From: Acanthaster planci | Lineage: Eukaryota; Echinodermata; Asteroidea; Valvatida; Acanthasteridae | Assembly (NCBI RefSeq): GCF_001949145.1 | Contig: NW_019091660.1 | Coordinates: 33,082 to 96,645 of the forward strand | DNA length: 63,564 bases | Reading direction: 5' to 3' | In this document: positions 12,101 through 20,839 of the stretch, in pieces | How positions within the stretch are numbered: position 1 is the first letter of the stretch | How the letters are laid out: every line of letters starts with the position of its first letter | The notes under the pieces: model-generated | The model's database searches: none | Told to the model about the DNA's origin: nothing | What the model saw: the letters and a program-made list of their open reading frames with translations, nothing else | Translations under genes and position numbers: made by a program

Positions 12101-13224
12101 GGTAGAAACTGATCCCCGTGAGGGATTGATTGTTATCGTTATTCAGTTTTCAAAACCAACAATAATTAAGTAGCATGTCTACTTGAGCACGAATAAAAGC
12201 GTTCAATCTTTCCTTGGGCATCTTTGTTCATGCTTGTGTGTCAAATTACAGTCATTTGTTTAAAAAGTCAACAGTTTAAAACCACCTTGAATTTTTTTGG
12301 TATTTTTGTCACTCGGCTTGCATTACACTGTCTCACTGAATGATTACTTGACATGATTTTACAGTGGTGCATAACATCGGTGTAGTGCTATATGCCCATT
12401 TGAATGATTGTTTTTGCAAAAGCAGGTCTTGTATGACATTTTGCCTGCAAGGCAGCATGGGTAAAAAACAAAAGCCAGTCTAAGTAATCAGAAATAAGGG
12501 AGGGCACACTGAATATTAGACTGTTAACATGTCAAATCATGGAAATGTTGTCAAAAATGTTCAACCAAGGTACCAAGGTTACACATTAAAAATAAAAATA
12601 AGTTGCCATGATTGATTGGTTTAAGTTTGGTTTTTCCTTCAGGTTAATGCCTTTTCAGTGGGTGGTCCTAAACTTTTGCAAATGACTGTAGAATCTTCAA
12701 AAGCGCCCGCCCAGTGATTTGATGGCTTGGGAATTCAAAAGAAATCATAGAGGTCAACTGACGTCCCTCGACTTTGATGCTGGCTTAATTCAAGCCTCTA
12801 CGCGATGAGGGTATTAAAAAATAAAGATAATTAAAAACAGCAAATTATCAAAACTTCTAGCTGTCACAAATCAATGCAATATTAACATTTTCTCAATGGA
12901 ATGAAATTTTTTAAATCCACATCGAAATGAAACCAAAACTGAATTATATAAATAGATTTACTTCTAACAAAAGGAAAATTTAATGTAAGGTTCACTGAAG
13001 TTTCAAGGTGCATCTTCTAGAATTGCTGTAAAAACTGCATTGCATAAACCCCTATAATTCTTATGAACAAGTGCAACGTTGTAAGTGAAAATCTGTATCG
13101 AGTCCACTCTTACAGTCCCTAGCAAGAAAATTAAATTCTTGCACACTAACCTTCGCCAATATGGCGGTCGTCCGCTTAAGATACTAATCTTACGGAAGTG
13201 ATCCTGCGATGTATATGGATCCAT
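1..13224 (-). CDS. NOX5: NADPH oxidase 5-like gene (NOX5), 5' eleven exons, 3' end outside window
   Basis: This gene encodes a calcium-activated NADPH oxidase, which passes electrons from NADPH through FAD and two haems across a membrane to make superoxide. Exons read on the minus strand: 13224-13151, 11431-11311, 10955-10805, 6388-6178, 6063-5864, 5099-4896, 4333-4143, 3967-3773, 2319-2187, 924-395, 141-1. All junctions are GT-AG and keep frame, giving 717 codons in the window. Order of parts: 25-residue leader; EF-hand region, residues 30-175 (canonical loops 77-88, 113-124, 157-168); six transmembrane helices with haem histidines H298, H312, H390 and H404; FAD motif HPFTISSAPE at 482-491; polybasic SITIKKSQR at 519-527; then a long insert. 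Direct N-terminal EF-hands with no peroxidase domain fit NOX5 rather than DUOX. The NADPH-binding motifs and stop codon lie left of position 1. Three introns hold transposon remnants. Function is inferred from family similarity recalled from human NOX5. Confidence 0.93.
395..924 (-). CDS. NOX5: NOX5 exon 10 (polybasic regulatory segment and long insert)
   Basis: The exon encodes residues 494-670. It opens ILSLHIRSVGNWTKRLY, closely like human IWLHIRSQGQWTNRLY, followed by SITIKKSQR (519-527). The latter matches the human polybasic segment whose threonine and serine are known phosphorylation sites. The remaining roughly 140 residues are polar, low in hydrophobics and have no human counterpart; they include RRVSF at 609-613 (positions 580-566). 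The acceptor is TTCTTCGTAG. The donor GTCAGA is inferred from phase and from the next exon; the frame stays open for six more codons to a stop at 377. Confidence 0.82.
925..2186. other. NOX5 intron 9
   Basis: Intron between exons 9 and 10. Apart from the reverse transcriptase remnant at about 1285-1700 on the opposite strand, it is AT-rich with nothing recognisable. Confidence 0.7.
1285..1700 (+). mobile_element. LINE reverse transcriptase C-terminal remnant
   Basis: The plus strand encodes LGLINRNFSNCSTVVLMKLY, then ALIQSRSDCSRIAWGPY and RIVERVQNQSVRFI up to 1499. This is the typical thumb/C-terminal part of a CR1/Jockey-like LINE. Further similarity continues in another frame after stop codons (HLGWTDLRTRLMFFRSLL; FHPASRNGRNANSFELDT). 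It is a dead fragment in a NOX5 intron, antisense to the gene. The family cannot be fixed from such a short piece. Confidence 0.7.
2187..2319 (-). CDS. NOX5: NOX5 exon 9 (FAD-binding segment)
   Basis: The exon encodes residues 450-493, VTHLVMTKPRNFKYKAGDYV..., with the FAD-binding motif HPFTISSAPE at 482-491. The acceptor is TTTTCTTTTCAG and the donor GTCAGT. The last base combines with the next exon to make an aspartate (EQA-D, human EQKD). Confidence 0.94.
2320..3772. other. NOX5 intron 8
   Basis: 1.45-kb intron. No coding exon, RNA gene or clear repeat was recognised. Short open frames on both strands have no similarity I know. Confidence 0.6.
3773..3967 (-). CDS. NOX5: NOX5 exon 8 (second haem-histidine pair)
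   Basis: The exon encodes residues 385-449. FYWTHKICYFIFW and LILHGPVFW carry H390 and H404, the second pair of haem ligands. A further hydrophobic helix (FVCPLILFLLEKF) and the cytoplasmic link ending EANLLPSG follow. The acceptor is ATATTACAACAG and the donor GTGAGT; both junctions fall between codons. Confidence 0.94.
4143..4333 (-). CDS. NOX5: NOX5 exon 7 (extracellular loop and next helix)
   Basis: The exon encodes residues 321-384, from LILETYKNFTAVELLF to RRSGHFE. It has one strongly hydrophobic helix (ILDIVFLVLILGSLSY). The donor is GTCAGT. The acceptor is less certain: TATGATAG (used here) and an in-frame alternative, ACGGCAG 25 bases downstream, both fit the phase. The first gives a loop length closer to human NOX5. 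Confidence 0.87.
4334..4895. other. NOX5 intron 6
   Basis: 562-bp AT-rich intron with a TATATACATACATATATACAC stretch near 4484-4505. A GGTTCAAATCC at 4686-4696 resembles a tRNA B box but has no partner A box, so no RNA gene is called. Confidence 0.6.
4896..5099 (-). CDS. NOX5: NOX5 exon 6 (haem-binding helices)
   Basis: The exon encodes residues 253-321 and begins ARGCGQALNFNC, a signature of NOX5. It carries the first pair of haem histidines, H298 (MFHKF) and H312 (LAHTLGH), spaced 14 apart. The acceptor is TTTCTCCATTTAG and the donor GTGAGT. Confidence 0.94.
5100..5863. other. NOX5 intron 5
   Basis: 764-bp intron between exons 5 and 6. Nothing recognised. Confidence 0.6.
5864..6063 (-). 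CDS. NOX5: NOX5 exon 5 (first transmembrane helix)
   Basis: The exon encodes residues 186-253. A basic cytoplasmic linker (AAWLKDTRPKRRGCR) leads into a hydrophobic helix (RIVLLLTIILVTGVVFAEAA). The acceptor TGATATAG leaves one base that completes a glycine codon, and the donor is GTAAATG. Phase on both sides agrees with exons 4 and 6. Human NOX5 has the same ENLTIS-AAHWL junction. Confidence 0.88.
6178..6388 (-). CDS. NOX5: NOX5 exon 4 (third and fourth EF-hands)
   Basis: The exon encodes residues 116-186. It completes the third loop (DLDENGTIEKDE, 113-124) and carries the fourth, DQNSDGSISFDE (157-168). It ends YPDLLENFSI, just before the first membrane helix. The acceptor is GTGTCTCCTAG and the donor GTAAAA. 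The 4.4-kb intron before it contains LINE fragments. Confidence 0.93.
6711..6754 (-). repeat. Left member of an inverted repeat pair
   Basis: The reverse complement contains CAAGGGTTCCGGAAG and, about 20 bases later, ACTTTCAGGCT. Both are shared in the same order with 9853-9895 on the other strand. The spacer between the two blocks has diverged. It may be the end of a transposon or simply two copies of a short repeat. Confidence 0.55.
7556..8330 (-). mobile_element. LINE reverse transcriptase C-terminal remnant
   Basis: The minus strand carries clear LINE-type RT sequence. From about 8210 it reads VPMEKVDCVKFLGLYIDS, then HIDYLCKSIARNIGVINRV and CSLSNLNRLFLLQKRSIQMI. The terminal part reads IRYEGARLWNCLNENLKASK and ends at a stop at 7558-7556. 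In-frame stops and at least one frameshift interrupt it, so it is inactive. It lies in the same orientation as the host gene. A PHD-like fragment just upstream (8396-8644) could be the 5' part of the same element with its middle deleted. Confidence 0.8.
8396..8644 (-). mobile_element. PHD-finger-like fragment typical of LINE first ORFs
   Basis: An 82-residue frame contains DSWIHLECTSLSLNKYHSLG followed by NGTWFCPICR. This W-H-x2-C...W-x-C-x2-C spacing marks the second half of a PHD finger, of the type carried by some invertebrate LINEs. The first half has lost its cysteines (GIFYNAFDSW where GIxCDxCxxW is expected), so it cannot fold as a zinc finger. It is a decayed fragment, not a gene exon: no splice logic links it to NOX5. 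Confidence 0.55.
8879..9420 (-). mobile_element. L1-like LINE ORF1 remnant (coiled coil and RRM), frameshifted
   Basis: The minus strand encodes a coiled coil (9411-9139: IETLETKHNKIKEAIQ... and LLERHTRSLIRFGRIPENPK). A different frame continues into NLPDAEIEAAHRTGRAP and PRHIITRFLYRTKRHSVLMG (9124-8879). This is the layout of the L1-type ORF1 protein (Transposase_22), an RNA-binding chaperone of L1/Tx1 elements. The two halves are in different frames at about 9125-9140, so the element is broken there. It is nested in a NOX5 intron in the sense orientation. Confidence 0.75.
9853..9895 (+). repeat. Right member of an inverted repeat pair
   Basis: Contains CAAGGGTTCCGGAAG and TTAACTTTCAGGCT. 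It mirrors 6711-6754 with a 3.1-kb interval holding the LINE remnants. Confidence 0.55.
10805..10955 (-). CDS. NOX5: NOX5 exon 3 (second EF-hand, start of third)
   Basis: The exon encodes residues 66-115. It begins VFFADRFFDMF and carries the canonical calcium loop DYDHSGTVSQQE (77-88), then the helix leading into the third loop (FFFDVYDLD). The acceptor is ...CGGCAG and the donor GTAAGG. The third loop is split across the intron after its third residue; the split codon G|AA gives glutamate. Confidence 0.93.
11311..11431 (-). CDS. NOX5: NOX5 exon 2 (degenerate first EF-hand)
   Basis: The exon encodes residues 25-65, beginning NVLDADTKWLVWAESRF. The acceptor is TCCTCGTAG and the donor GTAAGC. 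It aligns with the start of human NOX5 (DARWLRW...TIAGEDGEI). The loop AGKDTDIDRESF lacks the usual first aspartate, so this first EF-hand is probably weak or structural, as in other NOX5 proteins. Confidence 0.88.
11432..13150. other. NOX5 intron 1
   Basis: 1.7-kb AT-rich intron. No repeat, exon or RNA gene recognised. Confidence 0.6.
13151..13224 (-). CDS. NOX5: NOX5 exon 1 (start codon and leader)
   Basis: The exon starts with ATG at 13224 and encodes MDPYTSQDHFRKISI..., ending in YWRR. The donor GTTAGT follows at 13150-13145, leaving two bases of a codon. The next exon starts with exactly one base of a codon, so the phase matches. A TATA box sits about 110 bp upstream. The leader has no recognised domain and is the least conserved part, so a different first exon is possible. 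No signal peptide is visible, as expected for this family. Confidence 0.72.
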
Positions 13225-13330
13225 GCACGTGAAATGTCACACACACACACCAAAGTACACTGACAGTTGACCGACAAGAAATCCAGTTGGTGCACTTTGA
13301 GACTCTTTTCACAGCAAACAGGGTTCGGTC

Positions 13331-13346
13331 TCTTTTATACCCCAAT
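13331..13346 (-). promoter_or_regulatory. TATA box with inverted CCAAT upstream of NOX5
   Basis: The minus strand reads ATTGGGGTATAAAAGA. TATAAAAG at 13339-13332 lies 108 bases before the NOX5 start codon, and an ATTGG (inverted CCAAT) sits just upstream. Transcription would be expected to start near 13305, giving a short 5' leader. The motif match is strong but unsupported by transcript data. Confidence 0.5.
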
Positions 13347-13349
13347 AAA

Positions 13350-15930
13350 AGTCAGCAGTAATCACCGTGATCACCTTTCTAGATAACAACGTCTGAGCAG
13401 AATAATGAAGTCACCACCCCTTGGCAAACTTCGTTTCAGTGCCTTTTGACTTTCAGTAGTGTGTTTGGTCCTGTACACAGGTTCCTCCAACTCTGAAACT
13501 GCCTTGTAAGCCTGAAATTTGTCGATAAACAGTTTTCTTTGTCACCGGGCTTTGTAATCACTCCTCATAATCACTTATGCGGTCCCTCCGATACTATCAG
13601 ACATGACACAGTCATTTATCATGTTGGTTGATAAATGGTGGATACTATATCTTTCAACGGAGTAGACAATGATAGAACTTCTGCACTGAGTTGATGCCCG
13701 CAAATTGAACAACAGTTTGGTAATTTTAATACACAGCAAGCTTATGAGGAAGGGAGGCGTGCCCTGAAGTACCACTGTGCTATGTTGGTAATTTCCCGTA
13801 ATATTCAGAAGTCAACAGTGACCTTGATGATTTTGTGGCTTACAGAGCCTTGACAATGACATTCACCACTAAAGGATTACTGACTGCTCTCAAACTCTCC
13901 GGGGTCGCTCAATGCAATTTTTAAAATTCAAATCCTTCAAAATACACCATATGTCTTCCGTGAATGACATCACAGATTAGCGCCCTCAGTTGTCTGGGAA
14001 AGCAGTAGGCTATTTTGAATATCTGAAAAGTGCGGTGTTAACAAAGTGCAGTGTTTAACACTTAAACCTCAAGGCAGTATTGCCGAAATTGTTCCATGTA
14101 TTAGCGTATAAAGTTGATACAAACTGATTCTTCAAAGAAATCATTCCTGTCACAGTGAATGTTAATGTTAAACACGTCATTTGCAAAACTCGTATAGCAG
14201 CTCGCGGTTCCTGAGCGTTATGAGCTGCTGCTACTTCTTCAATTTACGACCCAGTAAATAGCTTTGCCAAGTCAACCACTTGGGTATAGTAGCTATATTT
14301 ATCAATTTTTGTCGTTGGAAGACGCTGTAAAACTTCCCCAGTGGCAATTAATGCACTACTGACAATCCAATGAGCATGACTCAATCAACAAAAAGAAAGG
14401 CAAAGGCAAAAGCTTCCCCTTTCTAATCCCCTGCAATCCTCCATTGTTTTTGTAATACAAGAACCACCAAAGAGAAGCTTGGATTTGTCTTCGGGGATTT
14501 AAAACGCACTACATTGCAAGATTTGATATCCCTTATTTATACTCCTTTTTATGCCAGCTGTCCGCTTGGCCAAGCCACTGCATTTCAAATCTTCCCTGTG
14601 CTTATCCTTTCCAAATTAATCATTATAATTAGAAATGATAGGAAAAGTTTGTGTCGCATAAACAAAAGAAAATCACGTCGCTCCAAATGTAAAATTGGTT
14701 AGAATGATTAATGCTCCTTTAAGTTTAGAAGATATCGCACTATTTTGGGCAAGACTCAAAACTTCACATTCCAATGCGTTTTCAGGTTACGGATACGGAA
14801 GCGCAGTAAGTCCATGGGAATAAAAAAAAAATGGGGGTTAGCACTTTGTTGTTTGAATTCATCCCCACTCTGTTTAAAGGGGCACTAGGATAGACCATAG
14901 AGTCTACAGGATGCGTGGTGTAATTCTGTAGAGTCTTCATCACATAGAATCTTATAGATAATTAAGTCACTCATTCATTAGTTTCATTTCTTACGGCACT
15001 TCTACACCTCCGTTTAATACCGAAACCAAAAATGGCATGAAACATTCTCTCTCACCTTTGTCGACGCGGCTTTTTCAAGCTGTTTTTCCTGAAAGTTACT
15101 GACATTTTCACAGTGCATCCAGTTGTGCCCGTCTAGCATCAAATGTACTGAACTCCCCGTTGTGAGCTTTTGGATGGGGCTTGCATCATTAAATCGTTGG
15201 GCCCAGTGAACCATCAGTCGTGAAAAATGCGTTTCTCGTCCACTTAAGCGGCAGTGTTGTTTGGTTGAGTTACCCTCCATATGGCATGCTCAAGCGGTCA
15301 TCTCATTTCACATTGATATGAGTGGGCTTTAAGGAGGCTGGTCTACCAGACGGGAGTGAAGGACTTTTCTCTTTCGCATTACATGCTGCGAACTTACTCT
15401 GAATCTACACAAAGGAATAAAACAGGTTTTATCTGGGTGTTTCGATTTCTGTCAATGCAGTTTCCATTATACACTTTTGCCTTGTGTTTCTTCTTTGAGC
15501 TTTAAATAATGTTGTCTACAAATAGAATAAATTTAATTTTGAAAGCAGTAGTCTAGTCCAATCAGAAAACAGTTCTCATCGCTACAATCGAGTTTGATGT
15601 GCCCAGACTGATAAACATCTCTGTTCAAATAAACATTTTCGTTCTACGATTAATGAACAAAGTGAGTTTCGGGAGGTTAAAATTAATTTTAAAATCAAAT
15701 GAAATAAATGCAAGTTTGACTATCCTTGAGCAAGCAAATATTTTTTCTCAACATGTTTTCCAATATTCGATTTGTGGACTACAAACCGGTGAACATTATT
15801 AATATTATGTTGACATAAAGAGCAGGTGGAAAAACGTATATTTTTGGTAATAAAAATTTGGAATAAGTGAGTGATTTTATAGTTTTGGAAACTTGTAGTT
15901 TTTGTTTGATTTGTGATTTATCTTGCCCCA
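13350..15930. other. Intergenic, nothing recognised
   Basis: Sequence upstream of NOX5. The longest open frame (15014-15280, minus, 88 codons) has no recognisable domain and no gene-like neighbours, so no gene is called. Confidence 0.5.
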
Positions 15931-15933
15931 TAA

Positions 15934-16300
15934 TTAATACTGACAATGTGCCATAAATTGGCTATTATATTTCCAAAATTGGATAAGAGTTTGAATAACA
16001 GAATGACCAAATTTGGGTAAATTAAAAGCCCAATCCTGTACCCAACTACTGATAAAAATAGGAAAATGGAGCAATAGTTGATTAAAAATTCCGCTTAATA
16101 ATTGATCAACATTTGACCAGTTGTCAGAAATATTGACCGGGTAAATAATTAGTAAAAAATGCACGTTGCCCATGTATTGGTTTATTAACTTTGCCCAACT
16201 GTTGGAAGAGCTAAATTTGACCAAGACCTGGGGAAACCGTTGCGCCCAATAAGCACGGTCTACGTGTTGCTCAACTGTTGGTACAGTTGACTATCTGCTC
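15934..16300. repeat. Degenerate TTGCCCAACTGTTGG-type repeat
   Basis: Many variants of short words such as TTGCCCAACTGTTGG, CAACATTTGACCAG, TTGACCGGGTAAAT and TACCCAACTACT recur on both strands. A similar word set occurs at 19795-19912. This looks like an interspersed element built from short inverted words, probably a non-autonomous DNA transposon. Ends and target duplication could not be placed. Confidence 0.4.
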
Positions 16301-17340
16301 TTATAGGTGGAAGGAAGCGAGTCGTGTCCGACCAAAAAGACGAGACTTTGCTCCAGAAGATATCCTCAAGACGCGAGAAGCAGGTCTAATTTTTATCATT
16401 TCAGCATTCATTTTCTTAATCAGCTTTCCTATAAAAAGACACCATTTCGGTAAATGTACATAGTCTTGGACAACACCTAGCTTTTTGACAGCTGTCACTT
16501 ATCGCTTGCAATGGGCCGCAACAAAACACATGATGTTAAAGATTTGGCCTAGTGCAGAAAAAACTAAGGGTGGATCAGAAACCAAACTATTGGAGGGCAT
16601 TGTTTGAGAGGGGATTTGATGTTAAGGCCAAAAAACCACTCCGGTTTTTGGTAGTGCTTGGTCCAAAAGTGGTGCCGTGATGCTTGTTTTTGTTTGTGTG
16701 TTTTGGGTTTTTTTTTCTTTTTTTGTTTTTAGTCCTCTTTTTTTCCCTTAGAAGTGATGTACATGCACATATACTTTAGAGCGCACGGCCTTGTTACTAT
16801 GAGAAGTGTGAATTAACAACTCTGAATTAATAAAAAGACTATAAAATACGAAAAGAGGCGATGGCTTTAGTCATCTCATTAAAACAAGAGGCTTTATATT
16901 CTTGGCAAGATTGAGCTTGTTAAAATACAGTAGCACAACCACAATGGAAAAATTAGATGTGAAAAATAAATGTTCAGCTCTAGTTTCCGGTTTTCAGTGA
17001 AATTCTCATGAGGTAGCAGTATATGACATTCTCTGCACATTGTTTTTCTGTTTTAGCTTATAAGAAACAAGCTGCATATAACATATTGGTTAAAAAAAAT
17101 CAGCATAGAAAATAAAATCTCCTCTCACTCTAATCTACCTTAGTTCTTGGCAAGGGACGATGCATGAGTTTTACATGTATCGTTGTCATAACGCAATGTC
17201 CATTGCCACTGCATGCGTATGTAACGCCACTGCCTCGCCGACACTGAAATAGACTGGCCCCTCACGGTTTGTTGCTTAAAAGCGTTTTTGATTTGTATAC
17301 TTAAGCAGGATGCAAGACCACTTCGTTTGTCTGGTTCCGA
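16301..17340. other. Intergenic, nothing recognised
   Basis: Contains T-rich low-complexity sequence at 16690-16745. No gene or repeat family recognised. Confidence 0.5.
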
Positions 17341-17348
17341 CGTGGGCC

Positions 17349-17455
17349 TCGGCTACGGCCAGAAATTACCACCGAGTATTTGGCAGCATCCGCGGCCAGT
17401 TCCCATAGAATCATGCGTAATATCAAGCCGCAGCCAACTGATTTGGACACGGCCT
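17349..17455. repeat. Palindromic repeat related to 20751-20833
   Basis: Contains CGGCTACGGCCAGAAATTAC, then CCGCGGCCAGTTCCC and AACTGATTTGGACACGGCC. The same ordered words (CTACGGCCGAAAATTAC, GGTAACTGGCCGCGG, AACTGACT, CGGCCGT) occur at 20751-20833. The two are diverged copies of one short inverted-repeat element. Confidence 0.45.
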
Positions 17456-17499
17456 TTGTGTAAAAGATACACGAATGACATCATATGGTAAGAGTGCAC

Positions 17500-19790
17500 G
17501 ACTGAAATGTGTGGAGGCCTAGGAAGATTCCTTCACCGGACATATTACTCAACCCCACCCATTGAAAGCACATTAAAATTACGCGGTAGCAGAATTCCTG
17601 CCGATTAAGTAAGTTTGGCGGCTTTTGGAAATCGTTTTATGCAAAATAAAAAACTTCTTTATTTGCCAACGCGCAGGTCTACGGCGACTAGAAACCGGAC
17701 ACTTTTTTTTTTGGCCTTAAAGTAACCTTTTTTTAGCCGGTCGTATAGAGGGGACGCTGTATGTAACCCACACTCACAAAACTGCCAATCCCACAGATCT
17801 TTCCTTCTTTTGATTAAACGCTTTTAATTCAACACTACTTTCTGAACCACAAATCAGTTGTTTAAATGTAATTACATTCTGTAATTCTATGATTATGAAC
17901 ACAAAATTCAACAAAGATGAATAAGGTGAATAAAATAAATAAGAAGAGCGCTCAATTTGTAATGAAACTGATATAGGTACACCAACCAGGATCCTGGATT
18001 TTTCTGAGTTCTTTCCGTGCTAGTCCTGAGTTCTAACACAAGGAACAGCCAGTCCAAAAAGATATCAACACGCACGTGTCACAGGTCAAGTTTCAGTTCA
18101 GTGTCCTGTGCTGTGGCAGCTAACGGAATCCGTAGACTGCCTCCGTGTACTGTGAGCCGCAGATGACTCGACCAGTCCCGTCTCTGAAAACAGCCTGATT
18201 ATGGATTAGATATACATGCATAGTCCACACCACTTGCAACTGCACTTGCAGCTCACTTAATGGATACATGCAGGTAGCACCTGCTACCTGAGAGCCAAAG
18301 AACCCAAGCAGATATAGACATGTACATGAATAACATAATAAAAGCTCTAGAGAAATATCAATATATCATCAATGATTGACTTAAGTTCCGGCAAATATGC
18401 TTCCAAATGTAACGAGTGACAAAGTGCAGTAATCAAACTGAACTTTTCCTGCATCTAATTAATACCAAATTATGAATTATATATAACCCAAACTGTGATG
18501 TACATGTAGACATACCCCGTACATGTTTTTTTTTCAACCTTGTAAATATATATATACCTATGGGCAGGACATGACCTATGAACACAGGCATTTCCATTTA
18601 CCGGCGGGTCCCACAGCTTCATTTGCAGCCACAAAAACAACCCTCAAATCCACTTAAATAATCTGCTTTATACCCCATGACACTGTAAGGCTTACCTGAG
18701 AGCCAACAGTGTCAAAACTTTACTGAAATAATGTTTGTCCGGCGAAGAATTTGGATTGCCTCAAAATCTCCGTAAAAACATGGCAGCCTCGCATGTTTCA
18801 GAGGGAAATTATTAACTGCACATGTCCCATTTTTAGGGTTGTTTGCATACGTAATGAGGGCTATGGCAATTTGAGCCAAGCAAGCAGCTGCTTCATTTCA
18901 TGAAATTTACGTCTTATTTTCACTTTTTGGAAATAAAAATTCTTGCCCCAAAATACTTTCATGGTAAGATAAGGCCTTTTCCTGATGTGTTTTGTGAAAA
19001 TAGAACTGAGAAATAGTACCAAAGTGGTAAAAACTAGAGATTTTGTGGAAAGTGCTTTTCGTATGCGGTAGTCAGTTAGTTTACGTTTCAATACGATTTT
19101 TGAAGACTCGAAGCAAAGAGTTGGAAGTTTTTCTGAGATTTTCAAAAGTGGGCCGTAGTGGAGTAAAGTGTGAGGGTTTTAGATTTGCTGACGGTTTTCT
19201 GCTAGATTTTTTTTCTCTTCTCGACCGGACGCGTTTGCATATCAACCTAACTCAGCACCGATTCCGTTTATCCCGCATAATCTTACGGCTTTACGAAAAT
19301 GGAAATAGTTTATCATCTTAGTAACCACTCTGAGGCTAAATTTCATATTTATGTAGCATTTCTTTTCAAAATTTTGTGGTGTTTTATTCCGTTTTAGCCG
19401 TCTAGAGTACAAGCAAAGAGTTTCAATGTGATCATTTGTTAATAAGCTTTGTGCAAACGAAGTCTTCAAAACGAGAAGGCTCAACAGAGGATTGGCAAGT
19501 TGCTAAGGATACTTCCGTATGTTTCACGAGGGTCCGGTCAAGTAACCGCCGCGCACGGTCGAAGTCGTTGACTTCCACACGTCGAAGAGGAGTGAAACAT
19601 ATACGTACGTGCTCCAAGCACGCTTTTTTAAACTGCACCTGGTGAAAACACAAGAGGGCGCTATTACTTTTGCTAGGCTATGTGTATTGGTACTTTTTAC
19701 ACGCTGTTGGAGGGAAGGGAAATTACACAAACCCCATCATTTTGCGAAAGAACCCCCTCCCCATCCAAAATGGATCAAGCACGTGGCACA
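17500..19790. other. Intergenic, nothing recognised
   Basis: AT-rich sequence with short open frames on both strands and no similarity known to me. Confidence 0.5.
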
Positions 19791-19794
19791 AGGT

Positions 19795-19912
19795 GTCCAA
19801 CTGTTGGGCAAGATCTCTTGGGGAAAATGACCAACATTTTTACTAAAAACGACCAACATCTGGATAACTGAGTTTTACCCAACTTTTTGACCAATGTTTT
19901 TACAGTGTAGGC
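19795..19912. repeat. Short-word repeat, MITE-like
   Basis: Contains TCCAACTGTTGGGCAA, GACCAACATTTTTACT, TTTTACCCAACTTTTTGACC and ends TTTTTACAGTGTA. It resembles 15934-16300 in word content and the ACAGTGTA ends common to animal MITEs. Boundaries are uncertain. Confidence 0.4.
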
Positions 19913-19914
19913 CT

Positions 19915-20748
19915 GCAGGCGTCTTTCCCTATGTGTCAACACCAGCTCCAAGCGTTGCGTATCCGTCAAAATCGCTCCTGGGGCAATTTTGATGGTCAAA
20001 CGCAACGCACACATGCGTTATGTCAATGGAGTCAATTTTTATGTCCGCGAAAGTGAAACGCATGAAGGCATCGTGTATGTACGCAAAGGACACGAAACCT
20101 ACTTATGCGCCTTAATACAACAGTTACATTTGGACTCTTCCTGCCCGTTTTCCTTTGCCTTGGCGTCCTTAAACTAATAATTTAAGCGGACCTCCTTAAT
20201 AGATGGCCTGTCTTTACGCTATTTCTTCTTATCTAGATCATGAATAAAACTTTCCAAATCTTCATCAATAATCCTCAATTCTAGTGAGGCATAAACTGAG
20301 AATTGCACTTGACTCCTCATCATAATGTGAACTTAAATGGCTTGAAATTCGCATTCTTTAACAATGGCACTTCCTGCATTTGGTACACAAATTGTCTAAC
20401 ACTTGTTTTATTTTGTGTCGGGTACAAAACACTCAAACTTTAAAATTACACGTCCTAGCAAACTTTGAATTATAAGTGTTGTGCTGTACTGCACTGAGTG
20501 GAGACATAATTCTGCTAATTATATATCATTTCGGACCCACAACTTTTATCTTGGGGATATCTTTTACGAAAATTCCCAAATATCAGTTTACAGTAATTTC
20601 GCAAAGCGGTGCTGGGCTACAGTAAGACCGGGGCCCAGAGATTGGCAACCATTTGGGGGGTGATTGGGATGAGAGATTTATATTTGGAAATGGTGTTCCT
20701 ACCTTTGATAAAAAAAATACGAGAAACCTAGGCTGACATCAAATTACT
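19915..20748. other. Intergenic, nothing recognised
   Basis: No gene or repeat recognised. Confidence 0.5.
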
Positions 20749-20750
20749 TG

Positions 20751-20833
20751 GCTACGGCCGAAAATTACACACGACTGTATGGTAACTGGCCGCGGCGGCT
20801 ACAACTGACTCGTGGTTAATTTCCGGCCGTATC
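20751..20833. repeat. Short inverted-repeat element
   Basis: The left arm GCTACGGCCGAAAATTACAC (from 20751) is mirrored by the right arm ending GGTTAATTTCCGGCCGTATC (to 20833), around a GC-rich centre GGCCGCGGCGG. This is a small palindromic, MITE-like element. Confidence 0.55.
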
Positions 20834-20839
20834 GATTCA

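Noticed and set aside
1-13224. Assignment of the oxidase to DUOX or NOX1-4
   Set aside because: There is no peroxidase domain, EF-hands begin within 30 residues of the start codon, and ARGCGQALNFNC plus SITIKKSQR match NOX5.
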